Assembly: GCA_023634235.1 (NCBI GenBank)
Contig: JAMKCF010000016.1
Location: 248,001 to 312,000 of the forward strand
Source of the DNA: Pisaster brevispinus
Lineage: Eukaryota; Echinodermata; Asteroidea; Forcipulatida; Asteriidae
Length of the DNA stretch: 64,000 nucleotides
Direction: 5' to 3'
Positions within the stretch are counted from its first letter, which is position 1; the number at the start of each line of letters is the position of its first letter. Shown here in pieces: positions 47,294-59,466 of this stretch. The translations under genes and the position numbers were made by a program. The notes beneath the pieces were generated by a model. The model had not been told where the DNA came from. It saw only the letters and a list, made by a program, of their open reading frames with translations, and did not search any database.

Positions 47294-47369
47294 CTCTTAT
47301 AGCATGTATAGTGAGCTTCCTGTTTCTTGTCCATCTCCAACTCTCCTTGTAGTGTCTTCAGAGCTAGAG
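47294..47369 (-). CDS. Candidate internal exon, unidentified gene (follows 48970-49117)
   Basis: Acceptor CTCTACCTTGAAG and donor AAGAG/GTAAGG enclose 76 bases, phase 1 in and phase 0 plus two bases out. The peptide is ALALKTLQGELEMDKKQ then EAHYTCYK, strongly protein-like and helical. The phase 1 entry fits the phase 1 exit of the exon at 48970-49117. I do not recognise the family. The next exon, below 47294, was not found. Confidence 0.4.
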
Positions 47370-47681
47370 CTTCAAGGTAGAGTCTTCAGCATCTGACCTG
47401 GGAGTCTCAGACTGACTAGGAGATTGTGGGTCTTGGGTGACAATAATGAGTCTCACCATCTGCTGGGAACACACACTGTATAAATGCAACAATAGATGAT
47501 TGAAGCATATGTACACAATTTCCACTTTCAGCAAATTTGAAACAGATTGTCTGCTTGTCATGAGTATAACTGTTTCAAGAAGACTCTCCCCACAATCAGA
47601 CAATAACTGAAATCTTATAGCATTAGCAGATGTAAAGCGCATCGAGACGTTATTGTGAAATGCGCTATATAAGAACTAGTT

Positions 47682-47754
47682 ATTATTATTATTATTATTA
47701 TGGTGCAGCAACCAGAATGAGTATTTAACTTCTACAACTTTGCCCCCCCCCAAA

Positions 47755-47785
<31 letters not shown>

Positions 47786-47901
47786 GAAGGGAGGGAGGGA
47801 GGGAGGGAGGGAGGGAGGGAGGGAGGGAGGGAGGGAGGGAGGGAGGGAGGGAGGGAGGGAGGGAGGGAGGGAGGGAGGGAGGGAGGAAGACATTAAAAAA
47901 A
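47682..47901 (+). repeat. Microsatellites: (ATT)n and GAAA/GGGA tract
   Basis: An ATT run at 47682-47701 follows GCGCTATATAAGAACTAG, a typical end of an interspersed element. At 47755-47785 GAAA repeats change into an uninterrupted GGGA tract of about 100 bases ending near 47885, followed by an A run. The strongly purine-biased strand can form triplex or quadruplex structures. Frames through it are low-complexity artefacts. Confidence 0.95.
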
Positions 47902-48969
47902 AAAAAAAAACTACAATTCTAATAACTGTTGCGTAACAGCTCATGGCTCACCAATGATTATGCTTTGGAGAAACTGTAAATAAAACTACAAATAGTGAGA
48001 AAAACCCCATCTCCAATCTTTTCATGAACAAATGCTTTGAAGGCAATGTCCAGATATTTGTATTTTTCTACCAGGGACGTCTTAAAAAATGGCTCACAGA
48101 GGAATCAATTGTGTTAACTACTTCACATCAATTTCTGTGCAAATTTTGTGAGCTTTTTACGTAATTGTCTTCTTTTGAAAAAAATGTAGCCACAATGAAA
48201 CCCTGACTTGACAAAGTAAAGACAAGAAAGGTTCTTTTAATTAGCACTGGGATTTGATGTTGTGTTGCAAGAAAAGTTGAGTAGGCACTCACTGTGATTC
48301 ACTGAACCTCAGGCATGGTTTGCTGGAATCTGGGAATGCTTGGACTTACCTCCCATTAAACCAGATACAGTGATAAACAATGGTGACAGCCTGTCCATTC
48401 TTGTATGCCACATTTGTACAACAACAGAACAGAAGTCTGGAATCAAGGGTTACACGCCCCCCCCCCCCCCCCCCGAAAAAAGGATATTTTGAGGGATATT
48501 TTCAACACCTGGGGTCCCTCTTTGTATGCCAGTGAAACAGGTGCAGCATGGTAGGTGCATGCCTGTGCACACTGTAAAATCAAAACTCTGGGTGGATTTT
48601 ACCATCAGCTGTCAGGCTGCCAGCAAAAACTGAGGGCACTCTGCTGAAGTTGTTCTGGTCCTAATAAACCGTCCACAGTAAGTCAGTCCAGATATACTTG
48701 GCTTGTACACACATCATTTGATGTGAAGTGGTTAAATCATTAACATTTATGCATAGACTGAAATAATAGTTGCCAAGGTTTCCCATGCACTTTATGGAAT
48801 ACAAGTCTTTTTGTATGAACAATGTTCACAGTTTGAGTACACACACATTACTGCAAGTCAATGTTTACCCTTGTGCCATGTCAATCACCTTCACCCTTCT
48901 TCACTTCCTGTGGGCAGAGTCATTTTTACTTCTTACCTTTGCAATGACCAATACATAATGAATTCTCAC
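47902..48969. other. Intronic or intergenic spacer with a poly-C run
   Basis: A run of about 18 C at 48457-48474 is the only distinctive feature. The stretch would be intron if the exons at 47.3 and 49.0 kb are consecutive. I see no further exon with good splice signals. Confidence 0.4.
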
Positions 48970-49117
48970 CTTTTAAAGTAATGTCTCTGGCAGAAATCAC
49001 TGAGCAATCTACACTGTGGACAACAAACACCTTGAACTCCATCACCAAGAAATGAGAAGCTGTTATCTGCTCACTATCTGCTGGTTCACAAGCGCAGCCT
49101 TTGCCTGTTTGCCTTAA
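48970..49117 (-). CDS. Candidate internal exon, unidentified gene
   Basis: Acceptor TATTCCATTACAG and donor TTAAAAG/GTGAGA bound 148 bases, phase 0 in and phase 1 out. All 49 codons are open and protein-like: LRQTGKGCACEP, then SEQITASHFLVMEFKVFVV and DCSVISARDITLK. The hydrophobic-aromatic SHFLVMEFKVFVV stretch looks like a buried beta strand pair. I do not recognise the protein. It pairs in phase with the exon at 47294-47369. Confidence 0.5.
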
Positions 49118-49435
49118 CTGTAATGGAATATAAAGTGCATTTTAATATCCTAAATATTTAGGGAATAAGTTTGATAAGGTTCATCTGATAACATAAAAGG
49201 ATGAATATTTTACTAAGCGCCTCTTTAAAAAAGACTGACAGAGAGGAATGTGTTTTTTGTTCAAGTGGTAGCACTACGCTTCCGTAGTGTACAAACCATG
49301 CCTGCAGAAGTCCAGGCTCTGTGGTTCTTTTGTAAATAAGTGCTGTCACTAAATTGCATACACACAATTTGTAAATCTGTCAGTAATGTCCCATGTTGTC
49401 AAATAACCACTTGAAAAAGGCTTTTTTGGGGCATT
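49118..49435. other. Non-coding spacer
   Basis: I see nothing that supports a gene or repeat. Confidence 0.35.
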
Positions 49436-49713
49436 TTTACAGGTGGACCAAAATTCAGACCCCTGCCAAGTACCCATCAAAAGCGTGATTAGTCTATCCT
49501 TATATCAGGTCACAACTAGTTTATAACCAAATGTAATGTAAAACCAATCGGACATTTCACTTAGGCACTAGGGGGTCTCAAGTTTACGACGAAAAGTCAT
49601 TACGCAGGCTAAAATGTCCATTTTTAAAGACCTACAATGTGTACACACATTGTACATGTACACATTGATATTAAAATGACCTGTGCTACTTTTGACAGTA
49701 TAATTTAGTTGAT
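49436..49713 (-). mobile_element. Dispersed repeat, copy 2 of an inverted pair
   Basis: This is the reverse complement of 39679-39950 with scattered differences, from TTTTTACAGGTGGACCAAAA to TTTTGACAGTATAATTTAGT. The spacer between the copies is 9.5 kb and contains the TRIM gene, so together they form a large inverted repeat around it. Confidence 0.7.
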
Positions 49714-51520
49714 GGGATACATGTACCAGATACCCTTCAAATTAATTTGTAGCTATATATCTTATCTCCATTTGTAGATACAGACCTCTAAAAATGCCAA
49801 AAACACAAGTCAATTTGAAGGGGCGAGGCTTAATTTGTTACAAGACTTGAATCAAAATGAGAAGAACATTTTCCACACAGTTCCAAATTTGAGCTGTTTT
49901 TGGAACAAGCGTTACGACAAGATTTATCTCATTTTTCTTATGGGTAATACTTCAATACTCAACGGAATTGAAAGATGTACATGTAATGTACTTATCTGTT
50001 CAAATAAAGTGAGGTGCTATAATTCAAAAACACAAGACCTCCGGACTCCGTATAGTCGTAAGTTTACTGGCCCGAGGCTAAAATCACTGGCCTTGGGCCT
50101 GCGGTCCAGTGTTAAATTCGAGCCCTGCACGAGCGCTGATTTGACTGTCTAAAACAGCCACATTACCTATTTAGTTTTGTCATGTCACTGTAGCACCCTG
50201 TTTTACTTTGACATATGTTTGAGCTGCTTGCTGCTGATTAGTGTTCCGCAGTGGTGGCGTTGTGAGCAACAAATACAGCCTTGACCATAGACTACTCACA
50301 TCAGTAAACATTATGACCCCAACAATGTTTAATCCAGCAGTAGCCAGCTTGGATCTTTTTCCATAAAATTACACCAAAACAAGCGTACACAAATTTGTGT
50401 TAATGTGCTCTCTACAAATGAGCTACAATTTTATGTAAGTGACAACTCAGGTGAAAAACCCTGGTATAAAAATGTGGGTTTTTGTTCAAAACATTCTTTC
50501 ACCTCCTGAAGGTACTTAAGCATCTATGGGCCAAGAAGCGGAGGGAGTCCAGCGTTTTGGAAAAATTGATAAGGGTACCACTGTATCACTCAGGTAGGTC
50601 TATACAAAAATAGGGTTCGAAATTAGCGGTCACCCGGTTGCCAATACACTGTACAAGTAAAAACAGCGGTGGGCATGTCAAATCCCGTCCTTTACTAGTA
50701 AAACCAGTCCACAATAAATAAGGGGTTTGGTGGTAAAAATCACAAAGAGAGATAATTTGTAAGTTCGTAAAATAGTTCGACATGTCTTAATTTTTGCTAG
50801 ATTTAATGTGGCTGCGATCTGCAATTGCGATCGTTCATTTCATTATACAAATGTTAAAACATGCACATAACCACATGGTGCTGAGTATCCACACGCACCA
50901 CACAACGTTCGGTAGCCCGCCATTCGTCCATGCATACACAGCACATGGTATAATGTGCAGTACAATACAGTCCAAAGTCCATGCTTTAAAACCAACATTC
51001 CACAGCCTAGGATTGGCCATATTCAAAAGAAAGATTAGCGTATTCATAAGAAAGCTTAGCTAGACTCCAACTCTGTACACATTCATGAGCCGAGTAAAGA
51101 ATTGCTGCAAAGTGTGCCACATGCCTGCATATTCTGTATGTTACACAGCTTTGGATTTTAAAAGGCTATTCAATTATCGACATCTTTTGCCAAAACATCA
51201 GCAAATGGTTCAACAGCATTTGCCAAACAGTTGGGAGGATCGTTTGTGTAACGCTTCAATGCCCTTACATGTAGCTTGTTGTCTGGTCCTCTGGAGTGCA
51301 AGGAGTCAGAACAAAGCGGCTATAATCGGATTACTTTCCCTTGTATTGGGATTATACAAACGTAGATCAACTTAAAAGAGCTCTGACTACTATAACGAAT
51401 TATAAAATTCAAACACTCCAACCTTTTACACTTGTAAGTTTCCGTTTGGTTAATTCCAAAGTGCTTGCAAAACGGCGTTACACATTTTACTTTAAACCAT
51501 AAAAAATTACCAAATATAAC
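49714..51520. other. Non-coding spacer
   Basis: Several 60-100 codon frames on both strands (for example 49835-50152 and 50794-51063) have no motifs, signal peptides or splice support. I see no repeat with definable ends. Confidence 0.35.
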
Positions 51521-51603
51521 CTGAGATCAGAACTTATTGCCGCAATCAACCCCAGTGCCACGGCCAGTAATGTCCTCAATACGAGCAATGGAGACGCACT
51601 CAT
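51521..51603 (-). CDS. Candidate first coding exon with signal sequence
   Basis: From ATG at 51603-51601 the minus strand reads MSASPLLVLRTLLAVALGLI then AAISSDLR, with donor CTCAG/GTTATA at 51519-51520. The 20-residue hydrophobic stretch with small residues before SSD resembles a signal peptide or anchor. The donor is weak and no following exon was identified; the phase 2 exit does not fit the exon at 48970-49117. It could be chance. Confidence 0.25.
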
Positions 51604-53140
51604 TGCGATCACTATTGCACATTCAAATTGCCATCAATTGTTTGGTTGGGGTAGGAACTTGGTATCCAACCCTGGTGCGTTCTGTACAAGAACATAAAAC
51701 AATGGCTGCTGTGAAAACTTAAGATTTGGGCCAGAAATTCATATGTCCATCGAGCATAAAGCGTAGTGCGCAATTCTGAAAATGCACACTGAGCAATCCA
51801 AACATATTCACGGGTAACACAAGTATGCAAAGAATGTGCATTGTTTGGCGTTTACATGTTAACGCCTTGCACACTAAGAATTATTAGGTCAGAGATCTAT
51901 GTGTCTGTTTGGCTAAAAGGGCACGACCATTATTGGATATGAACGGAACGTCTATTTCCATTCGGGCAGTATGTTGAAAACCAATATTTACATCAAACGT
52001 TGGCTTAATGTCTATTATATTTAAATCGATCACAATATTATGAAGTTCTGAGATTTTAAAACCGACAACACTTGACAAAGAAAACTAAAAGCTAAAATCA
52101 TGGCATCCCACCAAACATCAACCATTGATCGAACATCCTCGCCGTGCATTGATGTCCAGACCAGTGGACACTGCTTGGCAAGGTGAAACCACAGTCAAGT
52201 ATCACATACATGTACAGTACATGTATACACAGTTCTTTTGTCATAGCGTGGGTCTTAAGACCGGGGATACAAACAAGGTGTGAAACGGTTGCTTTCAAAT
52301 TCAATCAGTTCCCCAAACGGTTGAAGCTGACAAAATGAACAGTTGGGGAAACTGTTCGACGGTTCCCATACTGTTTCTTTTTGGACCTCGCGCCTTACTC
52401 CTAGCCGGGATCCTAGTACTAGTAGTACTACATGTAGCTAGCTAGTTTAGTACCAGGCCAGGTAGGTTCATTCCGCTATCGTCTCCACGAACCTCACAAG
52501 TCATAGGTCATTATAAATGTACTACAAAACCCTATTCTTAGGGAGTCCGGCACTTTTTGGACTTTTTCACAAAAATCTAACAAGTTTAGTACCATTGGAA
52601 AGAAGATTGACAAAGAAATCAAACAGTGTTTATTTCAAGTCAATAGGTTATAGTATGGGGGAGTTATGCTTATTTAAAGGTTGGCCGAAGGGCGTTTTGA
52701 GTCTGTCAATTTCTTACTGATAAAAGGGCTTAGAAACTATTCCTGATTTATTATTAAGAACAGATCAGACTTGATAAATTTGATATAATTGAAAGGAAGA
52801 ATGTACAAGACAAAAGCAAAAACATAGAAAAAATTTAAAGCAATTATGAACTAGAATGCTACCATAAAATTAATGTTAAAAACACTGAAAGAAAATCAGT
52901 ACAATACCAACACAGCCCAATTGGGCTTCATACAACACATGCGATTTGGAAATCATGTGTACATACTACCAATACCATCAACCCTATTTTGATGGAATTT
53001 CTGGAAGCACCTTTCTCTATAAATTTGCTTTGCGATCATTCGCGATAGCTCATACTCATAGTAAAAAAAAAAGTACATAGACACTCAGCTTAAATTAAGA
53101 AAGAGTTAGAGTTTAACCTTTCAAACTAAGTAATAAGTAT
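51604..53140. other. Non-coding spacer
   Basis: I see no supported gene. A short palindromic cluster GTACATGTACAGTACATGTATA lies near 52205-52228 and a CTAG-rich stretch at 52409-52452. Confidence 0.35.
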
Positions 53141-53142
53141 TA

Positions 53143-54203
53143 CAGTCATTTGACCAGTTCGGGATCATTGACCAGTTCGGGATCACTTCAACTTTGCAAC
53201 AACCCCATAATTAAGTTACTTCTCACATTACCAATTTCTGTTGATACATGTGAAGAATAACACCCAATAAACCAACAAACCCAAAATAAGGTTCCAAACT
53301 TCATCAACAAATAAATTATGGCCATTTTCTTGAAGTTTGTCTGCGATTTTGATCATTATTTTTAAAAAAAATGTTGGTTGAAAAACGCTGTTAAAACTTC
53401 TCACCTTTAAAATGTGAACGCCAGGGCGAATAAAATTTATGTTAAATGCTTAGAATGTGTAAAAAATATTTCAGGTAAATACTGAGCAGTCATCTTGTTT
53501 TTTTGAGGAGACGAAATTACCGAAATTGTCTTTTGGGGGGCATCGTACCCTTGACCAGTTCGGGATCACTCACTACTCAGCATCTCTCATTGCGTCAAAT
53601 GGTGCTGCACTCAGTGAGGTAAAATCTTACTGCTGCAATCGAAAGTTTATTTGTTGCTTTTAAGATACATTTCTTCAACAAATTCTTGTAGGAATATTGT
53701 TTTTTTGTGAGAAAATGAAACTTGGCGGAGGAAATTGCGACTGTAAGAATAGTCCAAGATATTTGGGTCAATGTTGCTTTTAGGCGTGCTTCACCTTTTC
53801 ATTTGCCTTTGCTGTTGTTTTGTGTTTTTGTTGCTGGATTTTTGCGCTGCTGTTGAATACACTTGCATGAAATTCTCTGGAGAAAGGAAGTCCATGTCCA
53901 TGCCAACACACTTGTGAAGTTTTAGCCTTGAGAGAGAGTTTTATGAATGGGAGTATTGGTTTGCAATAGAGGGCAAGCTACTGATTCAGAATAAAATCAA
54001 CTGATCCTGAACTGGTCAAACAGGTGACAATACTTTTCTCAAAGCCTCTTCAAAAGTACTAATCTTTTTTTGTCAGTGGATACTTGGTGAGTTTTATAAC
54101 ATGTTTAGGTAAACTGATAAACTTTTTGGCTTAAAATGTCAAAGAGATTGCAACCAAAAACAATGTGAATTCAAAAAGTGATCCCGAACTGGTCAAATGA
54201 CTG
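53143..54203. mobile_element. Non-autonomous Tc1/mariner-like element, 1.06 kb
   Basis: The left end TA/CAGTCATTTGACCAGTTC and the right end GAACTGGTCAAATGACTG/TA are perfect inverted repeats for about 25 bases. CAGT termini and a TA duplication (53141-53142 and 54204-54205) are the Tc1/mariner hallmark. The core TGACCAGTTCGGGATCA also occurs as direct copies inside the left half at about 53169 and 53551, and inverted at about 54001 in the right half (TGATCCTGAACTGGTCA). This resembles the inner and outer transposase-binding direct repeats of IR/DR-type Tc1 elements. No transposase frame remains. Confidence 0.85.
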
Positions 54204-54205
54204 TA

Positions 54206-56536
54206 TTATTTACTGTCAACTCAAAAAACTGTAATGACCTATGTGTATGTCATTTCGAAGCATTTTCATGCAAAAAATCAACATAAAATGTCCATATTTC
54301 ATAGGTTCGAAGAATCGGTCAAAAATGACATTTTTACTCACCTGAAATCTATCAAACTTGATGATACATGTACCCATTGGAAAGCTAAGAAAATTGTACG
54401 CAACATGGTTTTCTTTACTCGCAATATCTGTAAGAAAGAGCGCCCTCCAGTGCCCAAGAGTAAATACTTTTTTTAACAGTTGACAAAAATTTTGTGAGAT
54501 TCAGAGGCGTCAAAATCTAGTCCCGAAATACGCTAAAATAAACTGAATTTTTCACAAATTTACACCATCTTTTTCTGAGATATTTTTAATTCTTTGGAAT
54601 TATTTATATTTCTTCTTCTGGAAAACTGAATCCTTGTTTGATTTGGACAAGGTTAACGTTAGTTAACAAAAATGGTGAGTTTTTCACACATAAACAGATA
54701 TGAATCAAGAAATCTCGCTACTGTATTTTATTCTAAACTTTTTGCCCTTCACGTTTATGCACCTACAGTTCTTTTTAGAAACCAGATCTTGCCAAAATTA
54801 GGCTCTACGTGTTCTCTTTGTACTCTCAGTGAGCTCGACGTGGGTCCAGAAAGTTCATTTTGCAACCTAAAATGTTAACAAGTGATAAATTCTTACCGTC
54901 ATCCGGCTACCATTCACGGTCGGTCACCGTCTTATTCAAACATGGCGGGAGTGTTGCATTTAGGATGTGTACAAAACTGTTGTGCGGGACTACTAGCGTT
55001 GATGGGCAACAGAGTACCAGTTTGTTTGGTATACTTTTTGCGAACGCAGCAAACAGCCGTAGGAAAAACATTTGACAGCGCACGCACATGGCCAGCACAA
55101 GAAAGTTTGCAGACCGCTGTAATACGAGATTATTGTGTAGGTTTTACTATGCGCCTATTGTACCGAGTGCGCTAGCAGAGTCGTCGAAACCTCAGGCCAC
55201 TAACTATTTTTTTGCAAATAACGTTTTATTAGTTATTCAAATTATTTCTTACATTTTGTTTACCAACAGTTTAATTTATTTAAACATTTTACCATTTCGA
55301 AAAGGTCGAAGGGGCGGCGTTCAACCCCCCCCCCCCAACACAAAGGGGCCTGTTCTGTACGGGCATTTGTTAAGGGCCGGCTTATAAAAAGGAGAATCGT
55401 GCAAGAAGTAATGAATGGTATTGAGGGATAGCTGACATTACAAGGTGATCGTAGGGTCAAGGGTACATAATTATGACATAACAGACGTGTAAATCCTAAC
55501 AGAATAACTGCAATTTCTATATAAAACAATGATGAACAACAACAATAGTAACTCGTATACAGTGTCGAACCGGTGTGGGCAGCTGCTCAAAATACTTGTC
55601 CACATGCCCCCCCCCCCGTTCCTCTAAAAAAGAGATCGAAGAAATGCACAAATGAATGGCTCGCTACCTATCAACCCCCCCCCCCCATAAACTTGCCTTT
55701 GCCCCGCTAGTTCTGCCTATCACTGAACTGAGTTAGGCAGTATTCTTTGTACAAATGGAGCAGCGTTAATCTGATGAACGGTGCGACAATAAAAATGCGT
55801 GTTTACCTACAGTTCCCCGTAGATTAATTATTTGCGAGTGTGCCTCTCTTTGTCCTCGATGCTATTGTATACAACTTGAAGTAAAACAAAAAAATTATAA
55901 TAATAAAATAAAAAACTAAAAGTTACTCGGTGATAGTCAGGCATTCAGGAGCCGCGATTTGGGGTTATTCCCCTACCGGAGTTTACGGTCGAAACGCGTA
56001 AACCACGAATAGAGGCCCCTTACCGGCTTCCATATTATAGGACCCTTCTGGTATGACAACCGACTCACCGCATATCCTCCCCTACGTGGTAGCAGATCCC
56101 CTGTCCTACCCCCATCCCCCCACCCCCCTAATTTAGGTATTTGCCCCTGGAAATGTTTGGTAACCTCACTGACCACCCCCGAACTAAAAAGTTACCTCCT
56201 GTTCTTAAGCGAGGAAACAAGGACAAAACTTTCTTTACCCTAAACGAGACCAGCATCTGATGTTACGGACATGGGGTTAGTAGCGCTGCCAAGGTTTGCA
56301 CTACATCTTAAGAGTTACACACTCTGGGGCCATTTTCAAAAGCTCGGCTTCCTTTGTAAGTTTTTAAACGTTAACATTCGTTCAGGTTTTCAAACAGATG
56401 GGAGAGGCTCAAGTTGAACCCAAGTCGTGGTTTCGAAAAGGACCTGTAAGAGAGAAATAATACAGAGGGCGCCCTTTAATGTTGTTATAAATACGAGCGC
56501 GCGCACTTATCTACAAATTGAATTAGATTCACGTAC
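54206..56536. other. Spacer with possible promoter-like region
   Basis: Around 54890-55100 the sequence is less AT-rich with several CpGs. On the minus strand it ends GGATGACG/GTAAGAATTT, a good donor at 54895-54896, which could close a mostly non-coding first exon. Plus-strand frames there (54882-55175) are unsupported. Poly-C runs are at 55326-55336, 55608-55618 and 55676-55686. A minus-strand 67-codon frame at 55973-56176 (with PRRGGYAVSRLSYQKG) looks like translated dispersed-repeat sequence. Confidence 0.35.
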
Positions 56537-56598
56537 CTGATGTACTCAACTTGCTCTCTTTCATGGACCTTCCTAGCCTCACACTGAGATATAAACAT
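56537..56598 (-). CDS. Candidate first or internal exon, unidentified
   Basis: The minus strand has ATG at 56598-56596 opening MFISQCEARKVHEREQVEYI, and a strong donor ACATCAG/GTACGT at 56535-56536. Alternatively TATATCTCAG at 56584 is an acceptor giving a 47-base internal exon starting TGTGAGGC; both readings use the same frame. Upstream (to about 56780) lies CpG-containing sequence with GCGCATGTGCG at 56750-56760, similar to an NRF1 site, compatible with a promoter. The partner exon was not identified. Confidence 0.3.
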
Positions 56599-56604
56599 CT
56601 GGTT

Positions 56605-59100
56605 GGAAGCAAGTTACATTCGTACTGTTCTTCTTACGGTTAAACACTTCATCAGCTCGGAAAAACGCACTCTGTACGAAAATTAACAGACACGATACAG
56701 GCACGTTGTGCTACAATGGCAACGGGATTGCTCGGTCTAGATCCCTGCTGCGCATGTGCGACGCGCAGGGCTTTAATTGTGCTTTATTTAGGGGTCAGGC
56801 TATTGATGTGTGTATATGGTATTTTCGAGCACGTTAACTATTTTTATAAAAAACCGATTTCACTTGCTTATGTTTTCGAAGTTTCATTTAAAAAAAAAAA
56901 GTAAATTTGAACCATAACAAATTATTATTTGATTTTGATTTCGTGAAACTTACTGGTGGATTGCGTGTGTTTTAGTTTTCAAATGAATAGCAAAACGTCA
57001 AGGGCAACCAATTTGTTTAGCTTCTATTTTCACTGATCCACTCTGTTGCAACGTCATCTAGCAGTCTTCACAATGACATTTCTCATTCTGATTATATTAC
57101 AGGGTTACAGATAATGTTTACTTCCAGACTCGACTTGGTCCTTGTTTGATTAATACGACAGACAAACAAGCTGACTGAGTTGCAGATTCAAGTCGTTAAT
57201 AACGTACAGTTAAATCTATATTCCAAGTTGTCTTGATATGTGCATTGTATTCAGTTCTCTTGGAACAAGCGTTGAATTTAAAGGTCTTTAAAACTCAACT
57301 GAACATTTTTTGTTCTCCTCTTTGCTCAACGAATTTTCTTAAATCATACTTTAATAAGCCCGAAAAATGGAATAATAATAATAAAACGAATATCAACTTT
57401 AAATATATATATTTTTAAATCAACAACAGCCATAAATAAAAACGGAATTAAGTGACATGCAAGGTTTGGCAATCTGACTTACAAAACATAACCACAAGGG
57501 TAAAGAAAAAGCACATTCCTTGCGAACCACTCCCTTCAACTCAATAGTGCAGATGGGATTGGCAGACTTTTCAATTAAACTTTGGGGAAATTGCTTGGGT
57601 TTATTTTACACACTTGCTTCAGGCTGCAATTCGAAGTCATTATGCTATGTGACATCTGATAAAACTAAATGAAACATTTTATTAAAATTCAAAATTATAA
57701 AACATACACCTGTTATCAATGGTGAGTTTCTGTATCAGAGTCAGTGTTTTGTTTTAACTTTATTTTGAGCTGTTCTCCAATTCATTTTAAAAACGTTTGT
57801 TTGCAATATTTAGTGGTGCTCCAAGGTCAAATTCAGATTTGTGATACACTCATTTTTCAATAGATAGAGCCCTTAAGACGAGTCTGTAACCTATTGTTAA
57901 AGTGGTGTAAGAAAAAGTATGTATTTCAGTTTCTTTTATCCCTTGATTTTTCAACACGTTTGGTCGCAGCAATCCGTGAACCAACTAGGCCCTAATAAAG
58001 TTGGAACGGCTTAAAGCTGTGCACTCCGTGTGGATCAACATTAAACTCCTCCAAGTCCTACATTCTCTTGAATCACACGTTCACTTTCACAAGAAACAAA
58101 TTTAACTGCGCGTCTTTTCCACTATGTTGTTTAATAGTGCACTTACAGACCAAGTTTAGCCTACGTATTCTCCAGGGTGCGATCTAGTCCTTAAACAAGT
58201 TAGCAGGTCTACAGCGGTTGTTGAAATTGTCCCGTCTTCAATTTGTGCTGAGGGTTAGGCCAACTTTGCATTAATCGTAGAACAGAAAAAGAATGTTAGT
58301 ATTCTCAAAAATCTCATTTTCATGCTGCATATCACTTCTGGATTCCGTTATCGTTTTATCAACTTGTTTTTAATGTCGGGGCCAATTCAGAATTAATTCA
58401 TGTTTATAAAAGCAGAAGAGGAAAATCTCCCAATCGGAAGCGGAGGTCGGCTACTGAATAAGGTTGACCTATGGCGATGAAACAACTGTACAGAAGCATA
58501 TGTGTAATTTTCAGTTATTCTGAATGGCCATTATTAAATTTTGCCATTAATATGAAAACTTTCAATATAACTACCACATTTTTATTGTCATATCGACCAA
58601 CAAATGTTCAGGTAGCTTGAAAACACAACATACAAAGTACAGTGTACATGTATTATAAAAGGGCTTGTTTTTAAACTAAAATACAACACATTAAAGCTTA
58701 AAAATTGTGAGTGGTAGATTAAAGGTAAAGGAAATAACAAACATGGCATGACTGGATCTCTAAAAATGTTACATTAGATTACCGTTTGTTAACTTTGTTG
58801 CTAGCTCAATCACTCATAAATCAAAGACGAGGAGAAGACTTTTCTCTCCACTCTCCTTTAATAACTGGGTTAAGGTTTTAATCTTGAAGATTAATTAACC
58901 ACTTTTAATTGTTTAATAATAATTAATATTTATTTTACTTTTCTTTCTTTCTTTCTTTTTCGGAAGGGGGGGGGGCGTGAGGGCATTGCTTTGTATTACT
59001 TATTTAAAGCTTAAACTAAATAAAAATAAACTTCTAGTCGTCGGAGAGATGTGGTAAAACCATGTAACTTAGTCTAAGGATCTGTGGAAACTGTGGCAAC
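56605..59100. other. AT-rich spacer
   Basis: I see no supported gene. A CTTT repeat at 58938-58957 and a G run at 58967-58976 are simple repeats. Scattered short frames have no features. Confidence 0.35.
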
Positions 59101-59108
59101 TGGGTAGC

Positions 59109-59458
59109 CAGCGGCGTAGCCAGAACTTTTTCGGTGGGGGGGGGGGGGGGCATAGGGGGTATTGAGTATAAGTGGGAAATGGGTTTGGGGGAAATGGACT
59201 TGTCAGTTCGGGGTGGGGGTGGAGGGTCATGCTGTTATTTTGGAAGGGGGAGGCTGCAAGGGTCCACCATCCCATATGGCATTTTGTGGCAGCGATAGTA
59301 ATCCCGATTGCGATCGTTTACTACAAACAAGTGCTTTCCTCCCCCCTTTTGTTTGTTTGTGTGAGCACTATCGCGGTGGGGGCACCGGGGGGGGGGGGGG
59401 GGGCACTGGAAATTTGTGGGGGCACAACCCCCCAGTCCCACACTTGGCTACGCCGCTG
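59109..59458. mobile_element. hAT-like MITE with 8-bp target duplication
   Basis: The left terminus CAGCGGCGTAGCCAG (59109) is the inverted repeat of the right terminus TTGGCTACGCCGCTG (to 59458). The identical 8-mer TGGGTAGC flanks both sides (59101-59108 and 59459-59466). CAG/CTG ends with an 8-bp duplication are characteristic of hAT elements. The interior holds two poly-G runs (59136-59150 and 59388-59403) and no transposase. Frames across it are by-products of G-rich composition. Confidence 0.88.
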
Positions 59459-59466
59459 TGGGTAGC

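Noticed and set aside
47732..47944. Frames of repeated Ser-Leu-Pro-Pro or Gly-Arg-Glu
   Set aside because: Low-complexity translation of the GGGA microsatellite.
54882..55175. 97-codon frame starting ATGATA and an internal ATGGCG in a CpG-containing segment
   Set aside because: Several overlapping frames are open there on both strands and none has family features; the segment fits a promoter or first exon better.
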